Shown: positions 54,338-63,776, numbered from the stretch's first letter. The stretch is 64,000 nucleotides of DNA from Flavobacterium hibisci (GCF_020026925.1 NZ_JAIQDW010000002.1:302154-366153), one strand, 5' to 3'. Numbers and translations are program-made. Notes: generated by a model not told the origin, from the letters alone.

Positions 54338-55552
54338 TTATTTCTTAGCTGCTTTTATGTAAGCTGCAGGATTTGAAGGATCGAAAACCGTTTTGTCCAT
54401 AGTTAAGGAGAAAGGTTTCATATCATCATTTGGCACTTTTACTTTCATGCTTTTGGCAACTTCTTCGTATAAATCCTGTAAAATCAGTTTGTCAGCAATC
54501 GCTTTGTAATTAGGAGCTTCTTTAAGCATTCCGAATCGTACATATTGTGCCATTGCCCAGATTGCGTATGATTTACGAGGGTAGTTTACGGTTCCGCCTT
54601 TGTGAAACAACATATAGTCTTTAGTATATACTTCAGTACCCTGATTACAGCCTAAGTCATAATTACCCATTAATCGGTTTTCGATAACATCTGCAGGAGC
54701 ATTTACATAAGGTGCTTTCCCGATAATTCCTGCTGCTTTTTTGCGGTTGGCAGGATTGTCCAGCCAGATGCAGGCTTCTAAAACCGCTTTCATCACTTTT
54801 ACAAGATCAGTTCTGCGTTTTTCGCTGAATTCTTTGTTAACAACCAAAGCTTTTTCAGGATGGTCTTTCCAAATATCCTGAGAAGCTACCTGTGTAAAAC
54901 CAATTCCCTGTTTTACGGCAACTCCGCCCCAAGGCTCTCCAACACAAAACCCGTCCATATTTCCAACTTTCATGTTGGCTACCATCTGCGGAGGCGGAAT
55001 AGTAATGATTTTTGAAGTTTTTTGGTTGATTCCCGCAATTGCCATCCAGTTGCGCAACCATAAATCGTGTGTCCCGCCCGGGAAAGTCATGGCAAAAGTC
55101 ACTTCTTTTTCGGCTTTCAATTTTGCTGCTACAACCGGTGCTACTTTGTTCATTTGTTTAAATCCTACTTTTCCGCAAAAATCTTTCGAAAGTGTAATGG
55201 CCTGGCCATTTACATTCAGCATCATGGCGATTTTCATTTCAGAACCTGCTTTTCCTCCTACCCCTGTGTAAACCGAAAATGGCATTGAATACAGACAGTG
55301 CGCTCCGTCTAATTCTCCGGTTAAAATTTTATCACGAACATTTGCCCATGAAGATTCTTTGGTCACTACGACTTCAACGCCGTATTTTTTAAATAATCCC
55401 AGTTCCTTAGCCATTACAATTGGCGAACAGTCTGTTAATGGAATAAAACCGAGTTTTACAGGATCGTTTTGTGCGTTTACTTCCGTAAAGGAAGCTACAA
55501 TAACTACTAATAAAGTCAGTATCGTTTTGGTATATGTGTTTACTTTTTTCAT
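54338..55552 (-). CDS. Nitrate-binding periplasmic protein (NrtA/CmpA family)
   Basis: 404 aa. A signal peptide (about 1-27, EVNAQ) precedes the periplasmic binding fold: KLGFIPLTDCSPIVMAKELGLFKKYGVEV, SWANVRDKILTGELDGAHCLYSMPFSVYTG, PPPQMVANMKVGNMDGFCVGEPWG. The pattern is that of NrtA and the related CmpA/bicarbonate proteins. It binds nitrate and delivers it to NrtB. It is the second gene of the operon, separated by a nested inverted repeat from nrtB. Confidence 0.9.
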   Translation of the reverse strand: MKKVNTYTKTILTLLVVIVASFTEVNAQNDPVKLGFIPLTDCSPIVMAKELGLFKKYGVEVVVTKESSWANVRDKILTGELDGAHCLYSMPFSVYTGVGGKAGSEMKIAMMLNVNGQAITLSKDFCGKVGFKQMNKVAPVVAAKLKAEKEVTFAMTFPGGTHDLWLRNWMAIAGINQKTSKIITIPPPQMVANMKVGNMDGFCVGEPWGGVAVKQGIGFTQVASQDIWKDHPEKALVVNKEFSEKRRTDLVKVMKAVLEACIWLDNPANRKKAAGIIGKAPYVNAPADVIENRLMGNYDLGCNQGTEVYTKDYMLFHKGGTVNYPRKSYAIWAMAQYVRFGMLKEAPNYKAIADKLILQDLYEEVAKSMKVKVPNDDMKPFSLTMDKTVFDPSNPAAYIKAAKK

Positions 55553-55579
55553 TTTGAATAGGTTTAAAAGTTATTCTAA

Positions 55580-57019
55580 TTATTTTTTCGCAAGGAAATT
55601 TGGTTTGATATTTAACATGATGTAGGCAAATTGTGGAGTTAAATTTGCGTTGGCAACATTTTTAACTGCTGCAGAAGCCATTGAATTTGTTGCCTGCATG
55701 AAGGAGTAACCTGCTTCAAGATTAATGATTTTGGTCATGTTGTATTTTACCTGAAAATCAATTTCGGTTCCTAAGTAAGAGTTTAATTCTCCCCCTGCTC
55801 CGTTAGATAATGTGTTTGCCGATTCGAATCCGTGTACATCTAAAGCTAAAGTCAGATTGTCTTTGGCATTGTATTTTATTTTAAAGAAGTAATTCAGCAA
55901 GCCCTGCTTTCCGAATCCATTAGCAGCATAAAAATAATCCATGCTTCCCCAGAATTTATGCGGTGTTCCGTATAATGGGTCAAAACGGTTATTTTTAGAA
56001 TCAGCAGTTACAGCTTTCGTACCATCATCACCGGATAAGTAATCAACTCCGGGACCTACAAATAATTTTCTTCCAATCTGATACGTTGAAGTAATAGAAA
56101 ATAAATTAGCATTTAAAGATCTTCCGTCTTTATCATGTCCCCCTTGGTAGTAATAACTTCCCATGAAATTTAATTTTCGGGTTGCATTTACGTTATAGTA
56201 AATTCCGGTAGTATTTCTGCTCCACACGCCTTCGCCATTTACTTTTGTAGTTACAGGAGGAGTTCCGGAAGTTACGTTGGTGTATTTATTAAAATCATCT
56301 TTAAAGAATAGAAAAGACAAATCTCCAAAAAAGAATTTTTTACCGATGTAAGCATACTGAAATGATTTATACATAGTTCCGATTCCGTTTGTTCCTGCCC
56401 CATAAGCCGGGTTGGTTCCGTTGTAAATTGTTCCGGTATTTAATTCTTTATTTTGGTTGAAGGCAGCCCCTATATCTGCAATCCAGCCTTTGTTGGCATA
56501 TTTCAGGATAATCGCATCGTGACGTCTCGCCTGCTGCAACCAATCCAACCCTCCTAATACTTTTTGGTCATCGTAAGAAATTTCCTGACGCCCTGCTTTT
56601 ACAGATAAATTCTGAATTGTACTTAATGTATCTATTAAAGAAATTTCAGCCCAGGCTTCATGGAGTAAAATTCCGTTATTGGCCTCAGTAGTTGTTCTGT
56701 TGATTGATGAAGCATCCTGCCCCCAAACGCGAACATCCTGCAAAGTGGTGAAAAGTTTAAAACGATATCCAGAATATCCTGCAGATAATCTTGTTCTCTG
56801 GCTTGTAAAAATAGCTGTTTTGTCGCCGTCTTGTTGTAAAGTCCCTTGTCCTGCACGTACTTCTACACGAGGTCTTACCTGACCCGTAAGCGTAAACTGT
56901 GCCTTTGCTTCGTAATTTCCTAAGAAGGCAACAGCACATCCTAATACAATTGTTCTTGTTATTTTAGAATTTAAAATAGATTCTTTTTGGTTAACTATTA
57001 GATTGGTTAATTTAGACAT
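55580..57019 (-). CDS. Alginate-export/porin-family outer-membrane channel
   Basis: 479 aa. The signal region (about 15-41, GCAVAFLGNYEAKAQ) is followed by beta-strand sequence with EVRAGQGTLQQDGDKTAIFTSQRTRLSAGY, KAGRQEISYDDQKVLGGLDWLQQARRHDAIILKY and a C-terminal strand ending FAYIMLNIKPNFLAKK. It is predicted to be an outer-membrane porin for nitrate entry, as it heads the operon and shares its regulated promoter. Another substrate is possible, because the alginate-export family is broad. Confidence 0.82.
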   Translation of the reverse strand: MSKLTNLIVNQKESILNSKITRTIVLGCAVAFLGNYEAKAQFTLTGQVRPRVEVRAGQGTLQQDGDKTAIFTSQRTRLSAGYSGYRFKLFTTLQDVRVWGQDASSINRTTTEANNGILLHEAWAEISLIDTLSTIQNLSVKAGRQEISYDDQKVLGGLDWLQQARRHDAIILKYANKGWIADIGAAFNQNKELNTGTIYNGTNPAYGAGTNGIGTMYKSFQYAYIGKKFFFGDLSFLFFKDDFNKYTNVTSGTPPVTTKVNGEGVWSRNTTGIYYNVNATRKLNFMGSYYYQGGHDKDGRSLNANLFSITSTYQIGRKLFVGPGVDYLSGDDGTKAVTADSKNNRFDPLYGTPHKFWGSMDYFYAANGFGKQGLLNYFFKIKYNAKDNLTLALDVHGFESANTLSNGAGGELNSYLGTEIDFQVKYNMTKIINLEAGYSFMQATNSMASAAVKNVANANLTPQFAYIMLNIKPNFLAKK

Positions 57020-57386
57020 GGTTCATTGTTTTGATTAGTATGAAGCAAACTTACATACGTATTAATACTTAAGTACCATGTTTAAGCCATATCAAAATAT
57101 CTTTTTTTAACTAAAAAAAATGTTTGAAAATCAATTTAAAACCTGCTTTTTAGCATAAAAATAGATAAACAGCTAGTAAAATAAGGCATTCATAAATGTG
57201 AACATTTTCTGTTTTAGCTGTAATTTATTGAAAAGAAGAAATGCTATTGAATAAAAAAAATGATTTATTGACCTATTTTTGGAAGTAAAACGAGTCATAA
57301 GTTTAAATTATACTTAGCAAAGAATCTAAGTAAATTTAAAATGGAAGAATATACGCAAATACGAAGTTTTTTAAGAGGGAAAATTT
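57020..57386. other. Regulatory gap between the porin and Crp/Fnr genes
   Basis: 367 bp. It contains the porin -7 element TAAGTTTG (57053-57046, minus strand), the 16-bp operator 57056-57071, and a long-range pairing ACAGCTA (57169-57175)/TAGCTGT (57215-57221). No gene. Confidence 0.55.
57046..57071 (-). promoter_or_regulatory. Promoter and operator of the nitrate uptake operon
   Basis: Minus strand TAAGTATTAATACGTA (57071-57056), 2 bp, then the -7 element TAAGTTTG (57053-57046). The dyad would overlap the spacer upstream of the -7. It matches the nasC site in 15 of 16 bases. Confidence 0.7.
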
Positions 57387-58094
57387 TCAGAAATATTTAT
57401 GCTCCATAATTTCTGACTGCAGCTTAGAAGGAGATAATAAACCGATTCTTTTACCAACCGTTTTGATAAGAATTTCTTTTTTAAGACTTGAAAGTATGCG
57501 TATAGCCTGTTCCTCGGTAGTTCCTGCAAAGTCGGCGATTTCCTTTCGGGATAATTCAATTTCAATTAAACCATTATTATTCTGGCCAAATTTTTTGTGA
57601 ATGTACAACAGCAAATCAATTACGCGTTCACGTACATTCATGTGGGCAATTTTGCGAATGTTGTTTTCGCTTTTGTTTAATTCATCTGCATAAAACAACA
57701 TCAGGGCATACGTAAACTCTGGAACATTTTTAAGGATGTCCATCATAGTTTCATTACTGAAATTACACAAAACAGTATCCTCCAGCGCATAAGCACCGAT
57801 CAAATAACGTTTGCTGGTACCAAAACCACGAAATCCGATTGTATCTCCGTTTTTCGTTAACCGAACAATCTGTTCACGTCCGTTGATTCCGGTTTTGACC
57901 GTTTTTACTTTTCCTTTACAGATAAAATAAAGACCCTGAAGTGGAGCACCTTCAATAATAAACTGATGCGATTTTTTGCACACAAAGCTGTGTTTTTTTG
58001 AAATATACTGCTTCATCTGCTCCAGATGCAGGTGTTTCTTTATAAAACAGTTTTCGTTTGCGCAAGTATCACAAATGGCCATTTCTTCTTTCAT
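57387..58094 (-). CDS. Crp/Fnr-family transcriptional regulator
   Basis: 235 aa. A cyclic-nucleotide-binding-type beta roll (about 35-125) is followed by a dimer helix and an HTH (about 172-205) with recognition helix TTEEQAIRIL containing the E-x3-R pair used by Crp/Fnr proteins. The N-terminus has C8, C11 and C16 (CDTCANENC) and there is C110 (TVLC), resembling the four-cysteine [4Fe-4S] layout of Fnr. It is divergent from the nitrate reductase gene and upstream of the nitrate operon, so it is the probable regulator of both. Confidence 0.88.
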   Translation of the reverse strand: MKEEMAICDTCANENCFIKKHLHLEQMKQYISKKHSFVCKKSHQFIIEGAPLQGLYFICKGKVKTVKTGINGREQIVRLTKNGDTIGFRGFGTSKRYLIGAYALEDTVLCNFSNETMMDILKNVPEFTYALMLFYADELNKSENNIRKIAHMNVRERVIDLLLYIHKKFGQNNNGLIEIELSRKEIADFAGTTEEQAIRILSSLKKEILIKTVGKRIGLLSPSKLQSEIMEHKYF

Positions 58095-58248
58095 GGGATA
58101 GCTTTTTTTTTTTAGTACTTAGTGATTAGCATTAATTCGGTAAATCTTTTTAGATCGAATTACTAATAACTATGCACTACTTACTTAATACAAATGAATT
58201 TCCCGTTCCTTATTTATTTTGAATCAAAAATAGAAAAATAAATTCACA

Positions 58249-58293
58249 AAATAAGTATTTATACGTAAAAATACTTATTTTTGTATAACTTTA
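58249..58293 (+). promoter_or_regulatory. Promoter and operator of the nitrate reductase operon
   Basis: A perfect 12-bp inverted repeat AAATAAGTATTT (58249-58260) / AAATACTTATTT (58269-58280) with spacer ATACGTAA. It contains TAAGTATTTATACGTA (58252-58267) and a second overlapping site on the right. The -7-like TAACTTTA (58286-58293) follows. Confidence 0.7.
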
Positions 58294-58355
58294 CATAAGT
58301 GCTTTATCTGAAGACTTATCAAAGACAACAATTGTAGTATTTAAAAATAACCAGG

Positions 58356-61300
58356 ATGCAAAACACAAAAATCAAAACTACCTGTTCCTATTGTGGCGTT
58401 GGCTGCGGAATCATCGTTACAAATGATCCGAAAAGTGGTGTAATGGTTGAAGGAGACAAAGATCATCCTGTAAATAAAGGAATGTTATGTTCTAAAGGAA
58501 GAAACTTGCATTATGTTGTAAATGATACTTCAGACAGAATTTTGTATCCGCAAATGCGCGGTAGCAAATCCTATCCTTTAGAGCGAGTGAGCTGGGATAC
58601 TGCAATTGATCGTGCTGCAGCCGTTTTTTCTTCAATCATAAAAAAACACGGACCGGATAGTGTTGGTTTTTATATTTCTGGACAGTGTTTAACGGAAGAA
58701 TATTATTTAGTAAATAAATTAGTAAAAGGTTTTTTAAAGACCAATAATATAGATACCAATTCCAGGCTTTGTATGAGTTCTGCGGTAGTTGGCTATAAAA
58801 AAACATTTGGTGAAGATTCAGTTCCAATCGCATATGACGATATAGAACTGGCAGACACTTTTTTAATTACAGGTGCAAATCCTGCCTGGTGCCATCCTAT
58901 TCTATTTAGAAGACTGGAAAAACACAAAGAAAACAATCCAAAAGTAAAAATCATTGTCGTTGATCCAAGAAGAACAGATACTGCCGCATTTGCAGATTTG
59001 CATTTGCAGATCATTCCGGGGTCAGATATTATTTTATATCATGCGATGGCAAAACGCATGATTGAAAAAGGATATGTAGATCACGATTTTGTAAAGAATC
59101 ACGCCGAAAATTTCAAACAATATAAAGATCTAGTTTTAGGAACTTCACTGGAAAAAGCCTCAAAATTATGCGGAATCTCAGTTAACGACATTAAACTTGC
59201 TGCTGATACCATCGGAAAAGCAAAGGGATTTATTTCGCTTTGGGCAATGGGATTAAATCAAAGTGCAGTTGGGGTAGATAAAAATACCGCTTTACTGAAT
59301 TTATCCCTTTTAACAGGTCAGATTGGAAAACCGGGTTCAGGTCCTTTTTCACTGACAGGACAACCTAATGCAATGGGCGGAAGAGAAGTTGGCGGAATGG
59401 CGAGTTTACTGGCCGTTCATAAAGATCTTGCTAATCCGGAACACCGAAAAGAAGTAGCCGATTTTTGGGGAGTCGATGCAATTTCAGAAAAACCGGGTCT
59501 AACAGCAACCGAAATGTTCGAAGCACTGGAATCCGGTAAAATGAAAGCCGTTTGGATTATCTGTACCAATCCGTTAGTAAGTTTACCTGATTCACGTCGT
59601 ATCGAAAAAGCATTACAAAATGCCAAATTTGTTGTCGTTCAGGATATTTCACATAATGCGGATACTGCTAAATATGCCGACTTATTATTGCCTGCAGCAG
59701 GATGGCTTGAAAAGGAAGGCACAATGACCAATTCTGAACGAAGAATTGCGTATTTACCAAAAGGAATCAATCCTCCCGGAGAAGCACTTCCGGATATTGA
59801 AATTTTAATTCGCTTTGCTAAAAAAATGAATTTCAACGGTTTCAATTTCAATAATGCTGAAGAAATTTACAAAGAACATTGTGCACTTACCAAAAATACA
59901 AACATTGATATTTCCTTCTTAAATTATAACCGATTAAAAAACGAAGGTACTTTTCAATGGCCGGTTCCGGATTATGGTCATCCCGGAACACCGCGTCTTT
60001 TTACGGATAAAAAATTCTATACGCCTTCTCAAAAAGCGATTTTTAATTTACCAACGTCTATTGAAAATACGTCTGAGCAGCCAACACCTCAGTTTCCTTT
60101 TATCCTTACCACAGGAAGGGTTCGTGACCAATGGCATACCATGACAAAAACTGGAAAAGTATCACGTTTAATGACACATACACCAAGCCCGGTACTTGAA
60201 ATGAATCCGATTGATGCTTTTAAATCGGATATTAAAGACGGAGATATTGTTGTCGTAAGCAGCAAAAACGGAGAGGTTCGCGTAAAGGCAAAAGTTACCG
60301 ATTCTATCAGGGAAAAAGTAGTTTTTCTACCAATGCACTGGGGAAAACAACTTGAAAATGATTTGAACCGGACTAATAATTTAACCATTACGCTGGTTGA
60401 TCCAATTTCAAAAGAACCGGATTTTAAATATACCACGGTTTCTATTGCGAAATACGTAAAACCTTTTAAGAAAATTGCAATTGTGGGTGCGGGTGCAGCT
60501 GCTTTCCGTTTCATTCAAAATTATCGCGAATTCAATTCTACAGATGAAATTGTAGTTTTTTCAAATGAAATAAATCCGTTTTACAATCGTGTATTACTTC
60601 CTGAATATATGACTGGCGAATTTAGCTGGCAGCAATTATTAAAAGTGAAAGACGGAGAAGCATTAAATAAATTGAAAATCACCATGAATGCCGGTGTTGC
60701 TGTTGGTAAAATTAATGCTGCCGAAAAAAATATAATCGATAGTAATGGCGACAGACATTCTTACGATTCATTGATTCTGGCTACCGGAAGCCGTCCTTTT
60801 GTGCCGGAAAATGCACAATTACATTTGCCTGGACGCTTTACTGTAAGACGAAAAGAAGATGCCGACCGTTTAAAAGCACACCTTGACAATACCAATTTAC
60901 CGCCGGAAGAACAGCATGTAGTGATTGTTGGCGGAGGTTTATTAGGATTAGAATTAGCAGCGGCTTTAAAACATAAAAAAGTAAAAACAACTATTATACA
61001 AAGGGCTTCCCGATTAATGGAACGTCAGCTGGACCGGATTTCAAGCAAATTACTGGCCGAAGAAGTACAGCTTCGTGACATTCAGATTTATTTTGATAAT
61101 GAGGTGAGCACTGTTTTTGAAACCGATAACGAAAACGAGCTTGAAATCGCTTTAAAAAGTGGTAAAATTATTACTGCCAACGCTATTGTATATACGATTG
61201 GCACAATTCCAAATATAGAAATTGCACGTGAAACAGGACTTTCTTGCGGTCGTGGGGTAAAAGTCAACCAGTATCTGCAATCCTCAAATCCTGATATTTA

Positions 61301-61874
61301 CGCCATTGGAGAAATAGCAGAATTTAACAACAGACTATTCGGAATTACATCTGCAGCTGAAGAGCAGGCCGATATTCTGGCTAACTTTCTGGCGGGTGAT
61401 ATCAGCAGTTACTATAGAGGTTCTGTTTTAATGAATATTCTAAAACTGGAAGATATTAATTTGTGCAGTATCGGAGAAGTTGAAATTCCGGAAAATGATG
61501 ATTCGTATGAAGAAATTGTTTTCTCAGATTTAAAACAGCGTTATTACAAAAAATGTATCGTTAAAAACGACTTATTGGTAGGCGCTATTTTGATGGGCGA
61601 CAAAAACGAATTTGCCGAATTCAAAACCATGATTGAGAGCAAAATCGAATTGTCTGAAAAACGAAATTTATTGCTTCGGGGAAGTTCAAACGCCAAACCT
61701 GTTCTTGGAAAACTAGTTTGTTCCTGCAGTCAGGTTGGAGCTGGAAACATAGAAGAAACGATTAAAAGCGGCGTCAATAATTTTACCGATTTATGTAAAA
61801 ATACCGGAGCCGGATTAGGCTGCGGAAGCTGTAAAACAGAGGTTAAAGAGATTTTAGCAAAGTGTAAAGTATAG
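58356..61874 (+). CDS. Assimilatory nitrate reductase fused to NirB-like flavoprotein and BFD [2Fe-2S] domain
   Basis: 1172 aa. Part 1 (about 1-695) is a molybdopterin oxidoreductase with [4Fe-4S] ligands C10, C13, C17 and C45 (CSYCGVGC, MLCSKGR), a probable molybdenum ligand C139 (RLCMSS) and a C-terminal dinucleotide-binding domain. Part 2 (about 700-1110) is an NADH/FAD module like the front half of NirB, with IAIVGAGAAA near 703 and the second GxG motif VVIVGGGLLGLE near 854. Part 3 (1118-1172) is a bacterioferritin-associated-ferredoxin-like [2Fe-2S] domain with C1122, C1124, C1156 and C1159. It could pass electrons from NADH to nitrate in one chain. It is first in the rightward operon. 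Confidence 0.92.
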   Translation: MQNTKIKTTCSYCGVGCGIIVTNDPKSGVMVEGDKDHPVNKGMLCSKGRNLHYVVNDTSDRILYPQMRGSKSYPLERVSWDTAIDRAAAVFSSIIKKHGPDSVGFYISGQCLTEEYYLVNKLVKGFLKTNNIDTNSRLCMSSAVVGYKKTFGEDSVPIAYDDIELADTFLITGANPAWCHPILFRRLEKHKENNPKVKIIVVDPRRTDTAAFADLHLQIIPGSDIILYHAMAKRMIEKGYVDHDFVKNHAENFKQYKDLVLGTSLEKASKLCGISVNDIKLAADTIGKAKGFISLWAMGLNQSAVGVDKNTALLNLSLLTGQIGKPGSGPFSLTGQPNAMGGREVGGMASLLAVHKDLANPEHRKEVADFWGVDAISEKPGLTATEMFEALESGKMKAVWIICTNPLVSLPDSRRIEKALQNAKFVVVQDISHNADTAKYADLLLPAAGWLEKEGTMTNSERRIAYLPKGINPPGEALPDIEILIRFAKKMNFNGFNFNNAEEIYKEHCALTKNTNIDISFLNYNRLKNEGTFQWPVPDYGHPGTPRLFTDKKFYTPSQKAIFNLPTSIENTSEQPTPQFPFILTTGRVRDQWHTMTKTGKVSRLMTHTPSPVLEMNPIDAFKSDIKDGDIVVVSSKNGEVRVKAKVTDSIREKVVFLPMHWGKQLENDLNRTNNLTITLVDPISKEPDFKYTTVSIAKYVKPFKKIAIVGAGAAAFRFIQNYREFNSTDEIVVFSNEINPFYNRVLLPEYMTGEFSWQQLLKVKDGEALNKLKITMNAGVAVGKINAAEKNIIDSNGDRHSYDSLILATGSRPFVPENAQLHLPGRFTVRRKEDADRLKAHLDNTNLPPEEQHVVIVGGGLLGLELAAALKHKKVKTTIIQRASRLMERQLDRISSKLLAEEVQLRDIQIYFDNEVSTVFETDNENELEIALKSGKIITANAIVYTIGTIPNIEIARETGLSCGRGVKVNQYLQSSNPDIYAIGEIAEFNNRLFGITSAAEEQADILANFLAGDISSYYRGSVLMNILKLEDINLCSIGEVEIPENDDSYEEIVFSDLKQRYYKKCIVKNDLLVGAILMGDKNEFAEFKTMIESKIELSEKRNLLLRGSSNAKPVLGKLVCSCSQVGAGNIEETIKSGVNNFTDLCKNTGAGLGCGSCKTEVKEILAKCKV

Positions 61875-61879
61875 TTTCT

Positions 61880-61956
61880 TTTGTTTCACGTTTCACGTTT
61901 CAGGTTGTTGGAACGCATAAACTTGAAACTAAAAAAACTTGAAACATGAAACAAAA
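61880..61956. repeat. Heptamer repeat and imperfect hairpin between nasC-like and rubredoxin genes
   Basis: GTTTCAC, GTTTCAC, GTTTCAG in tandem (61883-61903). The right side (61920-61956) is a diverged reverse complement (ACTTGAAACATGAAAC), so it can fold. It sits in the 87-bp gap. Confidence 0.6.
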
Positions 61957-61961
61957 AAGAC

Positions 61962-63395
61962 ATGGAATTAACGAGATTAATAGTAAAGGGAGGCGTTATT
62001 TCGCCGGGAGAACTTAGAGAAGTTGTCAATATGGCAATGGATCAGGGTTTGGATTCGATTTCATTTGGTTCAAGACAGGATATTATTTTTCCAAAAGGGT
62101 TTAAGGCTTTGGAAAAAGAAAAAATGGGCAAACATCATTTTGTTTTTCCTGATGAAAAAAGCGGCAACAATATCGTTTCTTCGTATGTTTCTACGGATAT
62201 TTTCAGAAATACCAACTGGCTTACCGGAAATAAGTTTTTATATATTTTAGAACAATTCAAGGATCAGCCGAAACTCAAGGTAAACATCAACGACCCTAAG
62301 CAGCAACTGGTTCCATTGTTTACAGGACATCTTAATTTCATTGCTTCAGAACATGAAGATTACTGGTATTTATATATCCGTTTGCCGAAGTGGCAGCGTA
62401 TGGAAGTTTATCCTGTCTTAATTTACAGCTGGGATATTGCAACTTTTTATTACGAAATAGAACGCATTGTTACTACCGAAGAATCCTGCGGAATTGACCT
62501 GATTTTTAGCCTGGTTACCGAAGCTTTGGATACTAACAACAGAACCATTGATAAACCTTTGAATGTCCCGTTTTATCCTTTTCCGTATTATGAAGGAATG
62601 AACCGAATGGGAATCGATCAGTACTGGCTTGGCTTGTATTGGAGAAACAATCTTTACGATTTGGATTTCCTGAAAGAGATGTGTGATTTGTGTTTTGATT
62701 GTAAAATCGGTAAAATATGTATCACGCCCTGGAAATCATTTATTGTAAAAGGAATTCCGAAAGACAGAAAACTGGAATGGGAAAAATTTTTAGGAAAAAA
62801 AGGAATCAATGTACGTCATTCACTTTTAGAACTGAACTGGCATTTACCGGTAGCAATGGAGTGGGCTTTGAACCTGAAAACATTTTTGGTTCGTACACTC
62901 GATCAGTTTGATATCAGTACCTACGGATTAAATTTCGGAATCTCCGAATACAATCGTGACGGGCATTATTTTACTTCGATTGTAGTGGAAAAAAATGATT
63001 TGCCCAAAGATTTGGAATCGATCAAGATTCGCGATACTTACAATGTGTTGTATGCGAAGAATTTTGATCCGAATACACGAGAATATATTGTGCATTCACA
63101 AGATATAGACAAGTTGGAACTGCCAACCATTTTGATAGAGTTAAGCCGAAAATACTTTGAAGAACTAGGGAATTCAATTCCGGAAACAGTTGAAAAAAAT
63201 CAGAAAAAAGAAAAACCACAATTGGATATTTATCAATGTCAGGAATGTCTTTCGCTTTATAATCCGGAATACGGAGATGAAAGTCAGAATATTCCAAAAG
63301 GCATTTTATTTACAGATTTAGCCGAAAACTATTGCTGCTCTTTATGCGAAGCACCAAAAAGCAATTTTAAAATTTTAGAAACTGTTACAACGTAA
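61962..63395 (+). CDS. Nitrite/sulfite-reductase-like protein with C-terminal rubredoxin domain
   Basis: 477 aa. The N-terminus (about 1-75) looks like a nitrite/sulfite-reductase ferredoxin-like half domain (GVISPGELREVVNMAMDQG, SFGSRQDIIFPKG). The middle has cysteines CDLCFDCKIGKIC (about 237-249), not the standard C-x5-C...C-x3-C siroheme pattern. The C-terminus (about 424-470) is rubredoxin-like with CQEC and CSLC. It is in the nitrate operon next to the reductase and may carry electrons or assist nitrite reduction. The standard nitrite reductase is not in the window. Confidence 0.75.
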   Translation: MELTRLIVKGGVISPGELREVVNMAMDQGLDSISFGSRQDIIFPKGFKALEKEKMGKHHFVFPDEKSGNNIVSSYVSTDIFRNTNWLTGNKFLYILEQFKDQPKLKVNINDPKQQLVPLFTGHLNFIASEHEDYWYLYIRLPKWQRMEVYPVLIYSWDIATFYYEIERIVTTEESCGIDLIFSLVTEALDTNNRTIDKPLNVPFYPFPYYEGMNRMGIDQYWLGLYWRNNLYDLDFLKEMCDLCFDCKIGKICITPWKSFIVKGIPKDRKLEWEKFLGKKGINVRHSLLELNWHLPVAMEWALNLKTFLVRTLDQFDISTYGLNFGISEYNRDGHYFTSIVVEKNDLPKDLESIKIRDTYNVLYAKNFDPNTREYIVHSQDIDKLELPTILIELSRKYFEELGNSIPETVEKNQKKEKPQLDIYQCQECLSLYNPEYGDESQNIPKGILFTDLAENYCCSLCEAPKSNFKILETVTT

Positions 63396-63776
63396 CAGTT
63401 GTGTTTTTAAGCCATATAAGTTATATAAGAAAATGTAAGTTTTTACTTTTCTGTCACATTAATGTTTTGTGAAAACAGAGAATAAGTCAAACTTTTAAAT
63501 GAACTTACATTACTCCTCCTATGTTTGCGAAGTTATTGATTTGAGTTTTAAAAGTCAATAGATTTGAATTATGAAGTGAAAAAGAATGTGAGTAAATTAT
63601 TTATAAAATAACTCCAAGAAGTATATTCGATATAAGAAACTACCTCATTCTTTTTTATCTTTTAGAGTCTGAACAGAATGTAAGGAATTAAGCAAGACTT
63701 AATATCCAGAATATCCAGTAGGAGAAAAGACGAAGGGAGATTCATCACTTTACAAGTAATTTAAAACTAAAAAGTA
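63396..63776 (+). ncRNA. Structured IS110 leader, possible bridge RNA
   Basis: 381 bp between the rubredoxin gene and the transposase ATG. Structures: CTGTCACA/TGTG..ACAG (63451-63478); CTTACATT (63504-63511) pairing with AATGTAAG (63432-63439) or AATGTGAG (63585-63592); TATTGA/TCAATA (63534-63560); TTAAG/CTTAA (63688-63702); and a 9-bp tandem AATATCCAG (63701-63718). IS110 elements are known to encode a bridge RNA upstream of the recombinase. The exact left end is not visible, so the RNA is a hypothesis. Confidence 0.45.
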
